A stretch of 64,000 bases of DNA, taken from Paracoccaceae bacterium (GTDB taxonomy: Bacteria > Pseudomonadota > Alphaproteobacteria > Rhodobacterales > Rhodobacteraceae). Location: NCBI GenBank assembly GCA_028874915.1, contig JAPPHA010000009.1, positions 16,974-80,973 of the forward strand. The letters are read 5' to 3'. The notes beneath the pieces were generated by a model, which saw nothing but the letters and a program-made list of their open reading frames with translations, was not told the DNA's origin and ran no database searches. The translations under genes were made by a program, and so were the position numbers. This document shows, one piece after another, positions 56,957 to 64,000 of the stretch (positions are counted from its first letter, which is position 1; every line of letters begins with the position of its first letter).

Positions 56957-58216
56957 TCAGGCGCCGCGGAGTTCCCCTTCCGGGGCTCGGCGCAACGGCA
57001 GGCGAGCGCCGTATGTGACCGAGCGCCATGCCCATTCGGCAGGCCCAAAGCGGAACCGTCGCAACCAGAGCGATGAAGCCACGAGTTGCACCGCCCAAAC
57101 GGCGGCCACCACCCAGGCCTGCCCCACACGATCCACGGAGCCGAACCAGCCGAGACCGTGGCCGTAGAAGACAGTCGTGCAAAGGACCGTCTGCAGCAGG
57201 TAGTTGGTGAGTGCGGTCCGTCCGACGGCCGCGAACGGACGGGTCAAGGCGTGCAACGCCCTCGTCCGGCACGCGAGCATGACAACGCCCACGTAGCCGA
57301 GGCTGACCGCAATGCTCGGCCAGTAGTTGAACTGCACACCCAAAAAGAACGACCAGAGCGGCCACCCGCGCTCGAAGTCGATGGCAATGCCGTATGCCAC
57401 GAGCGGCAGTCCGAGAACGACTGCCGCCGCGATGAGGGCCAGATAGAATCGCGGCGAACGCTCCGCGCTGAAAACCCCGCCCCGAAACAGCACCATCCCG
57501 ATCAGCATCAACCCCCCTGCGCGCCACAGGCCCCAGGAAATCAGGACGTAGGTCTCGAAAGCAAGGGCGTCCGCCGACCGGATGGGTTTCTGGTCGAGCC
57601 AGCCGCCACGGTAGGCGGCAAGCTCCGCCTCGATCATCTCCGGCGTCGGTTTCCACATGTCTTCCGTGAGTCCGGACCGTGCCTCCTCCGGCCAGTACGG
57701 AAGCGTCAACCCCGTCACGACCGAATAGGCCGAGGCGACCGCGAGCATCGCCACTCCGAGTACGAGCAGTCGACCTGCCGGCTGTCGGCGAAGCGGATAG
57801 ACGAGCATCCCGCAAACCGCATAGACGAACAGGATGTCGCCGGACCAGAGAAGGTGGGCGTGGAGGAGACCGATGACGAGCAGCCATCCCATCCGGCGGT
57901 AATGCACCCGGCGGCCGTCGCCCCTTGCCTCGGCCCGTTCCGTCATCAGGACGATGCTCGCCCCGAAAAGCATCGAGAAGATGGTCATGAACTTCTGGTC
58001 GGCAAACATCCGGCCAAAGATCCAGACGTAGAGGTTCGCGCCGTCGAGGGTCCCGTAGGCGGTAGGATTGTAATATGCCGCCAAGGGCATCGCGAACGCC
58101 TGGATGTTCATCACGAGGATGCCGAGCACCGCAACGCCACGAAGGACGTCGAGTGCGTCGATGCGTCCAGCCTCGGCGACGGGGTCGGAACTCAATCGTG
58201 GGACGGGGCCGCTCAT
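56957..58216 (-). CDS. DUF418-family membrane protein (YeiB-like)
   Basis: A 419-residue inner-membrane protein. The N-terminal RIDALDVLRGVAVLGILVMNIQAFAMP and FMTIFSMLFGASIVLMTERAE are the DUF418/YeiB signatures; the C-terminal DUF418 domain has FAAVGRTALTNYLLQTVLCTTVFYGHGLGWFG and FRFGPAEWAWRSVTYG. About nine to ten membrane helices are expected. The family's function is unknown; it is distantly related to acyltransferase_3 membrane proteins. Monocistronic. Confidence 0.93.
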   Translation of the reverse strand: MSGPVPRLSSDPVAEAGRIDALDVLRGVAVLGILVMNIQAFAMPLAAYYNPTAYGTLDGANLYVWIFGRMFADQKFMTIFSMLFGASIVLMTERAEARGDGRRVHYRRMGWLLVIGLLHAHLLWSGDILFVYAVCGMLVYPLRRQPAGRLLVLGVAMLAVASAYSVVTGLTLPYWPEEARSGLTEDMWKPTPEMIEAELAAYRGGWLDQKPIRSADALAFETYVLISWGLWRAGGLMLIGMVLFRGGVFSAERSPRFYLALIAAAVVLGLPLVAYGIAIDFERGWPLWSFFLGVQFNYWPSIAVSLGYVGVVMLACRTRALHALTRPFAAVGRTALTNYLLQTVLCTTVFYGHGLGWFGSVDRVGQAWVVAAVWAVQLVASSLWLRRFRFGPAEWAWRSVTYGARLPLRRAPEGELRGA

Positions 58217-59111
58217 GGGGTCAGATTGGACGCGGACGCCGGGATGCGGGGAATTCCGGAACAGCCGAATTCACCTGGACCATTGCGGGGCCACGCGCGA
58301 TGCTGCCGAGTCTGGTGCGAAGCTGTCCATGTACAGCCTTTCTCCCATGGTGATCAGGGTTTGAGGCATTCGGAGGAAATACGGAAAATGCGTTCTCAGC
58401 ACCTAACGTTCTGTTTTGCAACCAACCGGAACAGACCCGTTCGCTGACGGCCTGAAGCACTTTCGGGGCGAGCCTGGTTGGATTTGGTCGCTACCTTGGT
58501 TTGCCTATCAAGCTTATTCCTTCGTGCCTTTCGAGGCCCGGAACCGGTCGCACTGCGTGCCTGAATTCACCATAGATATTAAACCACGGATCATCTGGCA
58601 TATCTTTCGAGTTTTTCCATCATTATCGCTGGTCGTAACACGGGTCATTGTCGTTGCGCTTGGTCGGAACGCCGGCGCAGCGCCCTCAAGCTAAAGCGGG
58701 AAAGAGAAACCTGTTAAGAGCCGCGCAATGAGGCACTACCCGAGCCAAAGCACCTCGCTGCGGTCTGTGAGTTCGATCCCGGGCGCGGGTGTCGCCGTAT
58801 CGGGACCGCCGAGCCGGTCCCGCCTCAATTCCGATGCGACAGCCAGTGACAGCGATACGCAGCGCAAATCGTAAGGTCGAACCCGCGGCCGCGGCGCGTC
58901 GATCAAGTTAAGCGACCCTCTTCCAGATCGTCGCGCTATAGTCTCCGGTTCACGCACGCTTGCGGCATTCTTCCCCGTCCGCTCGTAGTGGAGCACATGT
59001 CACCCGATCGACAGCGCACGACATTGCCGGCTCGTTGGCTTGCCATTGCAGTATGTGTCGATGCAATCGCGTTTCATCGACACGTTGAAGTGACAAGTCG
59101 GCTGGATCGAC
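58217..59111. other. Gap containing repeat copy 2
   Basis: No gene supported. Holds the second copy of the ~260-bp repeat; the sequence just after it runs into the decayed Fic gene. Confidence 0.4.
58774..59035. repeat. Dispersed ~260-bp repeat, copy 2
   Basis: Same orientation as the copy at 39231-39495 and similar along its length, with scattered substitutions and small gaps. The matches fade beyond both ends, so the edges are approximate. No inverted ends or target duplication could be fixed by eye. Confidence 0.75.
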
Positions 59112-60080
59112 ATGTTCGGAACGCGCGTCGATGAGAGCAGGACACATCGACATGGCGTTCGATCCCCCCGCTCGAAGGAAGCACAGGCGAGTTCCGAAAT
59201 CGAGAATATCGTCACGACGGCCGACCGGCTGTTCTGCTATGCCAACGACACGGCGGGCCGAGCCGATCCGGCCACTCGGGAGGCGCTGCGCTACCGCACC
59301 GCGTTGCACCGCGGATTCGAGATGCTGAACCAACTGCCGGTTTCGGTCGCCATCGCGGTCGAGGTCTGTCGAACGATCAAGGGCGTGGAACTGGACATTC
59401 GCAACACGCCGAGAACGGCGTTGTTGAACGATTCGACCGACGAGGTCATTTACACGCCGCCGGAGGGAGAAGACGTTCTCCGGAGCAAGCTGGCCAACTG
59501 GGGCGCTACATCCACGATACCGAGGAGATCGACCCCCAGATCCGCCTTGCGGTCATGCAATATCAGTTCAAGGCGATCCATCCGTTCGTCGACGGAAACG
59601 ATCGAACCGGACGCGTGTTGAACCTGCTCTATCTCGTCGACAAGGGCCTGCTCGACGTTCCAGTCCTTTATCTCAGCCGGAACATCATCCGGAACAGTGC
59701 TCTCTATTGCCGGTATCTCTCGAGGTGACGACCCGACAGGACTGGGAAGCATGGATACTCTTCATTTGGACGCTGTCAGAACGACAGTGGAAAGGATGAT
59801 GGCGAGAATCCGCGCAACCCGGGAGCTTCTCGACGCGACCGGCGCCGCAATTCGACGGAGGATTCCGAAGATCTACTCCCGGGAACTAACGGAACTGATC
59901 TTCGTGCATCCCTACTGCCGGACTTGTGACGTGGTCAAAGCGGATATTGCCAAGCGTCAGACTGCCGCCATCTATCTGAACACCCTCGCAGCCCAAAGCG
60001 TCCTTGAGCAAGTCACGGCGAGGCGCGAAATCCTCTACATCAACTCGTCGCTCTTGACGCTTCTGGCCGATCGTGAGTGA
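59112..60080 (+). pseudogene. Fic-family AMP-transferase, multiply frameshifted
   Basis: Remnant of a long Fic protein with N-terminal regulatory helix and C-terminal winged helix. Frame 1: [36 protein letters not shown], with the inhibitory-helix-like SSEIEN, to LANW at ~59500. One base is lost there; the next frame reads [44 protein letters not shown]. Two more shifts near 59722 and 59755 lead to the last frame, LDAVRTTVERMMARIRATRELLDATG...EILYINSSLLTLLADRE. The active-site motif HPFxDGNGRTGR has Gly changed to Asp. It cannot encode an intact enzyme. Confidence 0.88.
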
Positions 60081-60713
60081 AAATGCGCAATGCGGAATCA
60101 TCATGACGACGCCTGAATAATATTGCGCTCGCGCTTGATCGATGCCGGATGTCGCGATCCGACCCGGCAGGAAAGCACGCAGCTGTCCAGAACGAAACAG
60201 GGATCGCGACGAAGCCAAGGCAAGGGAGAACGAGTCAATACGTGGCTCAAGCAAGATAGGCTTTTGCTATCGCCGGGCGGAACGCCCCCGTGCTTGCACG
60301 GCCCGGACGATCAAAAGGAAATCGGTTGAGGTCGTCATGCCGTTCCGGGATCTGGGCGACGAGCTCACCCGCCCCTTGGACGCCATCAGCCGCGCGGAAG
60401 TCGAGTCTCGGTTTGGCAGCATCACCGCCCTCCATGGACGGCCGGCCGCCAACTGGACAGTCATCCACCTTGGCGAGCCCGCAAGGAGGATCGCCGATTG
60501 GATCGAGGCGCTGATGTATACGATTGCACCATACGCAGATGCTGACGCGTTGATCTGCCTGCGGAGACAAGTCACAGGAGCCGCGGTGAGAACGAGTCAG
60601 GATGGTTTCCGGTATCGGCCTTGTCCGTGCGAAACCTCCCCTCACCGGCCCCGTCTCACTTTTTCGGATCATTTGTACATTTGCGCGGAAACCTGTTGCC
60701 TGTGAAGACTTCC
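60081..60713. other. Gap between two toxin-gene remnants
   Basis: No supported gene. A short plus-strand frame (MPFRDLGDELTRPLDAISRAEV..., ~60337-60700) looks protein-like but matches nothing I recognise. Confidence 0.3.
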
Positions 60714-60968
60714 ATGCCTAACTTGAGCGCGCTTGAGTTTCAGCGCTATTTTGGCCAGTTCCACCGCGAAACGCAGCGCAAGTCGGTGGAGACAACCCGG
60801 CATGCACGCCGCGAGTTCGTGCTCATGTCTTCGGAATAATTTGACCGGCTTCGGGCTTCGGCACAGCGCAGCCATCGGACGGACGCCGACGACGATGTGG
60901 TGATCGACACTATGGTGCGCGCCGAAATGGATGTGGAGCAGAGACTGCTCGATAACCTGGTGACGTAA
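60714..60968 (+). pseudogene. Phd/YefM-type antitoxin with nonsense codon
   Basis: 84 codons of a Phd/YefM-family antitoxin: MPNLSALEFQRYFGQFHRE, RREFVLMSSE, then an in-frame TAA at 60837-60839 where the family has HYDRL or EYDRL, and the same frame continues FDRLRASAQRSHRT...AEMDVEQRLLDNL to TAA at 60966. The first 41 residues keep the DNA-binding part but lose the toxin-binding tail. Confidence 0.75.
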
Positions 60969-60978
60969 CGACGAATCG

Positions 60979-61401
60979 GTGGCGCTCTCCGATCCGAAGT
61001 TGGGCGCGGTTTCCTATACGACAATCTCTGGACGCATGAGGCCGCCGCCGGTCGCAACCAGGGCAAACCCGTCCGACCTGTCTAATAGCTGCGACCGATT
61101 CGGCCATTCACCCGCGCTACTTCAGGCGGCTGCCGATCACGCACACACGGCCCAAAGCGATCTGATGGGCATCGAAATCCGGGCGCGCGTCAGACGGGCC
61201 TAGGGTTTGGACGACGCGTTAAACTAAGTAATCATGTCGGAACACATTGTCGATGAATGGCCCAATGCCGGGCTATCACCAAAGCCAGGCCAGCCGGACG
61301 TCTTCAACTACTGTTTCAACCCACAAGGACTGTTCGCGAAAGTTAAGGCCCGCTTCCGCCAACTAGCTCGCGCGAAGCAGAGCCGAGTCGTGCGCCGCTG
61401 A
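60979..61401 (+). pseudogene. PemK/MazF-like toxin remnant
   Basis: Pieces of a PemK-type toxin in shifting frames directly after the antitoxin remnant: VALSDPKLGAVS, then YDNLWTHEAAAGRNQGKPVRPV and a stop, then LPITHTRPKA, IEIRARVRRA-stop-GLDDAL, and last MSEHIVDEWPNAGLSPKPGQPDVFNYCFNPQGLFAKVKARFRQLARAKQSRVVRR, ending in TGA at 61399-61401. The order matches intact family members of about 150 residues. Non-functional. Confidence 0.7.
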
Positions 61402-61675
61402 CCGTGGCGCATTTCCCAAGCAGCGCCGTTCTAGAGACCCGTACTCGCGAACTCAGGTGTCGTGACACAGGGAAGCGCATTATGCGGGCGCCAAGCTTCA
61501 TTGCGGCGACCATCCGTAGAACCAAGCAGGCACGCTCGACTGGCGAATCCTGCTGCAAAGCGACGTGACCACCGGGGTGTTGCCCTCCGCTCGGGATTCT
61601 GCGGCCAATACGGAGCTGAAACTGCCGATTGTCCGGTAGTGCCGATCAAGCGCGTACTCTGGCGCGGCTGACGTA

Positions 61676-61969
61676 TCAGTGTCGAATCCATCCGTAGCCG
61701 GCGCACAACAATACGATGCTACGCATACTGGACACATTGGTTGCGGTAGCGTGGTGGATCACCGGGACGGGAATTCCTCGGATCGAAGCGGCCTCAGCCT
61801 GGTACTGAATACGGCCGGCACCTCGAAGCTCGGCAAAGGGTACGAGTAGGGTCAGGCCAAACGCAAGGAAGAACGATCGCTTGAGCGGTTCTGTAACGCA
61901 GAAGCCAATCAATTGCGGGACTGTTGTCCAGATGAGCGATAACATTACAGTACCGACCCGATCCGACAA
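61676..61969 (-). CDS. Possible small membrane protein, unknown
   Basis: A 97-codon frame with one or two hydrophobic stretches (VMLSLIWTTVPQLIGFCV; SFFLAFGLTLLVPFAEL). It begins six bases after the HI1420-type antitoxin stop, so it could be a third gene of that operon, but there is no clear ribosome site and no family match. It may be chance. Confidence 0.25.
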   Translation of the reverse strand: MSDRVGTVMLSLIWTTVPQLIGFCVTEPLKRSFFLAFGLTLLVPFAELRGAGRIQYQAEAASIRGIPVPVIHHATATNVSSMRSIVLLCAGYGWIRH

Positions 61970-61974
61970 CCCAC

Positions 61975-62277
61975 CTAGTTGCCTGACCGGATGCTAAGGC
62001 GAACACCAAGGGAGTTGATTACACCAAGTAGCGTGGACAGACGCGGGTCGCCGTTCTCGGACAGAGCCTTGTACAGCCCTTGGCGAGTGATATCAGCATC
62101 GTTGGCCAATTCAGTCATTCCACGCGCACGGGCAAGTGTGGAGAGCGCTTGCTTGATGTAGGCAGCATCACCTGTCTCGAATGCCGCAGCCAGATATTCG
62201 GCCTGTGCCTCGGGAGAGTCCAGATACTCGGCTGCATCAAAGCGGCTCACCTCAAGGTCAGCTTTATCAAAGGTCAT
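61975..62277 (-). CDS. HI1420-type addiction-module antidote
   Basis: A 100-residue HTH antitoxin of the HI1420/HigA-like group: FDAAEYLDSPEAQAEYLAAAFETGDAAYIKQALSTLARARGMTELANDADITRQGLYKALSENGDPRLSTLLGVINSLGVRLS in family order. Its ATG at 62277 overlaps the toxin stop by 11 bases. It binds and neutralises the toxin and probably represses the promoter at 62576-62604. Confidence 0.92.
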   Translation of the reverse strand: MTFDKADLEVSRFDAAEYLDSPEAQAEYLAAAFETGDAAYIKQALSTLARARGMTELANDADITRQGLYKALSENGDPRLSTLLGVINSLGVRLSIRSGN

Positions 62278-62569
62278 TCTGAAGCTCCTTTGCCATTTTC
62301 CGAGCGCGCTCAATGTCGCGCCTCTGCGTGTCTTTGTGGCCGCCGTATAGGAGGACCAGCGTGGGGTGATGCTTCCAGAAATACAGTCGGTAGCCGGGTC
62401 CATAGTCGAGACGAATTTCTCCCAGGCCGGCGTTCGCGAGGTATTTGACTTCCCCAAGGTGGCCGTGTTCCAGCCGCTGAATGCGTGATGCAATCCGTGC
62501 AGTGGCGCGGCGGTCTGGAAGCTTGCGCAACCATTTATCAAACAACGCGGTTTTTCGGACTGTGAACAC
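62267..62569 (-). CDS. HI1419-type RelE/ParE-superfamily toxin
   Basis: A 100-residue phage-derived Gp49-like/HI1419 killer protein: FTVRKTALFDKWLRKLPDRRATARIASRIQRLEHGHLGEVKYLANAGLGEIRLDYGPGYRLYFWKHHPTLVLLYGGHKDTQRRDIERARKMA-type sequence in parts, with the ElRxDYGPGYRxYF and GGxKxTQxxDIxxA signatures. The start is GTG at 62569, only six bases after the -10 box, so the mRNA is probably leaderless; the open frame runs on upstream but would begin before the promoter. Confidence 0.9.
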   Translation of the reverse strand: MFTVRKTALFDKWLRKLPDRRATARIASRIQRLEHGHLGEVKYLANAGLGEIRLDYGPGYRLYFWKHHPTLVLLYGGHKDTQRRDIERARKMAKELQNDL

Positions 62570-62575
62570 ACGACA

Positions 62576-62604
62576 ACTATAGTTGACGCGAATGTTGCTG
62601 TCAA
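62576..62604 (-). promoter_or_regulatory. Near-consensus promoter of the toxin-antitoxin operon
   Basis: On the minus strand, TTGACA (62604-62599), a 17-base spacer and TATAGT (62581-62576): a perfect -35 and five of six -10 matches at ideal spacing. The toxin's GTG follows six bases after the -10 box. The spacer contains GTCAAC close to the -35 TTGAC, possible half-sites for the antitoxin. Confidence 0.8.
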
Positions 62605-62817
62605 TACATGACATTCCGGGCGCGGACCACTTGCTCTTGGTGGCGGGCCAGTCTCCGGGAGAGGGTCCGCGGCAGCGACAAACCTTGTCTCCTGCCGAAC
62701 TTCCGAAAGCCCACCACCTAATCGGACCTTCATCAGCGGACTTTGCAAAAACCCTTTCCATCAGCATGAAGCCGATTTTCGCCGAGATTCGACATGTACC
62801 AGCCCTGACAGGGCTCG

Positions 62818-63152
62818 TCACGGAAGGGCCTTGGCGGTGCCGATCTCCAGAAGTTCGAACGCCCGGGCCTGCAGCGGCGTCGGCTGCGTGAACACCGGAA
62901 AACCGTGGTCGGGACTGGCCGGGACCGTCGCTTCGTTCAGCGTCAGCGTGGCCAGATCGGCAAGAAGCGTCGTGAAACTGTGAACCGGCAGCCCGTCGGC
63001 CGTCCGTTTGCTGTCGGCCTTGGCCTTGGCACTCTCGGAAACCCTGGCAGGCGCCACCGGTGAACTCCGTTGCGCCCGGGCCCCCGCCCGGTCGTCATCC
63101 TCGAACAGAAGCGGCGCCAGGCGCCGGCGCAGGTGCCAATCCACGTAGTAGA
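62818..63152 (-). pseudogene. IS1634-type transposase, C-terminal fragment
   Basis: About 110 codons matching the end of IS1634/IS4-family transposases: VYYVDWHLRRRLAPLLFEDDDRAGARA, SPVAPARVSESAKAKAD, DGLPVHSFTTLLADLATLTLNEATVP, FTQPTPLQARAFELL. A TAG stop lies directly upstream of VYYVDW, and no DDE residues remain. It is a mobile-element scar. Confidence 0.8.
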
Positions 63153-63690
63153 CCTAAGGTCGCGCCGGCGCATTCTAATAATACGATTTTCATGGGATTT
63201 CGAGTTATGGAACGATCGTGCTCCGGGCCCACTCCTCTGCTTTTGCTCTCGATGGAACGGGTGCAGTTATCATGAACTTCGCAACTTTCTTGTTGAAACC
63301 ATCAAAGTCATAGAGATCAAATGTTTCTTGAATAAGAAAGCAGGAGTTCTTACAATCAAAAGCTCTGTCCTCAAGACATTTCAATGTGCCTTTTGAAAGT
63401 TCACTGTCTTGTGTACGTTCTTGACAACTCCGGCACGCAGATTCTTTCGCTTCGGCCCACGTTGGATAATTCCGACTGGCCCCGTAAGCGGTCGTTCTGA
63501 CCCCTTCTTCTATCTCACATATAGCTCAGTAAAGGTCAGCCGCGTTCGCGCTCGGAATTGTTTTCCTAACCAATGTGGCGGCTGTTAAGGCCGCGATTGT
63601 CCACGATTTCACTCCAGGCACGTAAAGACCTCCCTGTGACTCAATCCACCTTTTGCATAGAGGGCGGGCGCCAGCCGCAAGTGGGGTCCA
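63153..63690. other. Lower-GC gap, no gene
   Basis: This stretch (especially 63170-63420) is visibly more AT-rich than the rest of the window and carries no supported gene. It may be part of inserted foreign DNA next to the transposase scar. Confidence 0.35.
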
Positions 63691-63966
63691 CTATTCCTGC
63701 TTCCTTGCTCCGAACGCACCGATCAGCTCGTTGTAACCGAAGACGCCGGCGGCTTCGGCGTGGTTCGGGCCAAAGAACCGGCCGCCGTCGTACAGCCCCA
63801 CTGCCTCCAAATCCGAGAATGCGATGTCCTCACGCGACGCCCCCGTTTCGACATTGGCGATGTCGGTAAACGACACGTCCATTCGCTGACCTTCGCCGAA
63901 GATGGCCACCAGATTGGCGCTGCCGGCATAGCGGTCGGTGGTGTAGACTAGCCTCGATCCCCAAGC
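63691..63966 (-). pseudogene. TbpB-like lipoprotein, C-terminal fragment
   Basis: About 90 codons with LVYTTDRYAGSANLVAIFGEGQRMDVSFTDIANV, FFGPNHAEAAGVFGYNELIGAFGARK in parts, which resemble the last beta-barrel strands of transferrin-binding-protein-B-like surface lipoproteins (GxFYGPNAxExGGxF...GAFGAKR). An in-frame stop lies just upstream, near 63967, so only the tail is left. Confidence 0.5.
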
Positions 63967-64000
63967 CTACGGAATAATGTGAAGGAATGCCGCCCTGACA

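Noticed and set aside
58774..59035. Repeat copy as a real minus-strand gene (86 codons)
   Set aside because: The copy at 39231 keeps only part of the frame, with indels and a different continuation, and neither has a ribosome site or known family.
1..64000. tRNA, rRNA or CRISPR loci
   Set aside because: No cloverleaf with the standard T-arm and CCA-end context, no conserved rRNA segments and no regularly spaced repeats were seen.

Overview
The window (high GC, tightly packed operons, ABC uptake systems for organic acids and peptides, a DgoD-type dehydratase, an IclR/SMP-30 fusion, RutR-like control) looks like a Gram-negative proteobacterial chromosome, most likely alphaproteobacterial. That assignment is inferred from gene style; there is no rRNA, tRNA or other phylogenetic marker. 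Compact operons alternate with decayed toxin, integrase, transposase and sulfatase pieces, so this is accessory DNA with heavy gene turnover, as often seen in host-associated bacteria.

Region 1 (about 0.9-21.4 kb) is a RiPP-type natural-product locus. It has a fused E1-like/YcaO cyclodehydratase (934-3291), an unknown partner protein (3302-4420), a nitrile-hydratase-leader (NHLP) precursor on the opposite strand whose core appears to be only LCCCW (4556-4807), and the NHLM export set HlyD / C39-peptidase ABC / second ABC (9148-14880). On the same strand lie an MMPL-type RND exporter, a LolA-like periplasmic protein, a flavin-dependent tryptophan-halogenase homologue and an AlkB-type hydroxylase fused to a GlnE-like domain. 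The simplest reading is that YcaO heterocyclises the cysteines, the halogenase modifies the terminal Trp, the C39 transporter trims and exports the peptide, and the RND/LolA pair may handle an envelope-directed lipophilic product. No azoline dehydrogenase was found. A frameshifted IS91-type integrase sits inside the locus.

Region 2 (21.4-24.5 kb) holds gene remnants, a broken AbiEii toxin, a secreted protein of unknown function and a RidA-family gene. Region 3 (24.6-34.3 kb) is one operon: TPP enzyme, creatininase-type amidohydrolase, THI5/SsuA-type ABC importer, cytosine-deaminase-like enzyme, FAD oxidoreductase, quinone-reductase-like flavoprotein and a RutR-like TetR regulator. A RutR-like operator half-palindrome lies before the first gene, suggesting breakdown of a pyrimidine-like compound.

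Region 4 (34.7-39.7 kb) has a methyltransferase, AbiEii and sulfatase remnants, an intact HigBA pair, a PNPOx-like gene and the first copy of a 260-bp repeat. Region 5 (39.7-49.2 kb) is a sugar-acid module: IclR/SMP-30 fusion regulator, SDR, Dpp-type ABC importer and D-galactonate dehydratase. Region 6 (49.9-56.4 kb) is an Fbp-type ABC importer whose binding protein carries one nonsense codon, followed by an SDR flanked by two paralogous amidohydrolase-fold proteins that lack the usual metal ligands. Region 7 (57-64 kb) holds a DUF418 membrane protein, the second repeat copy, shattered Fic and Phd/PemK genes, an intact HI1419/HI1420-type toxin-antitoxin pair with a near-consensus promoter, an IS1634-type transposase tail and a TbpB-like lipoprotein tail.
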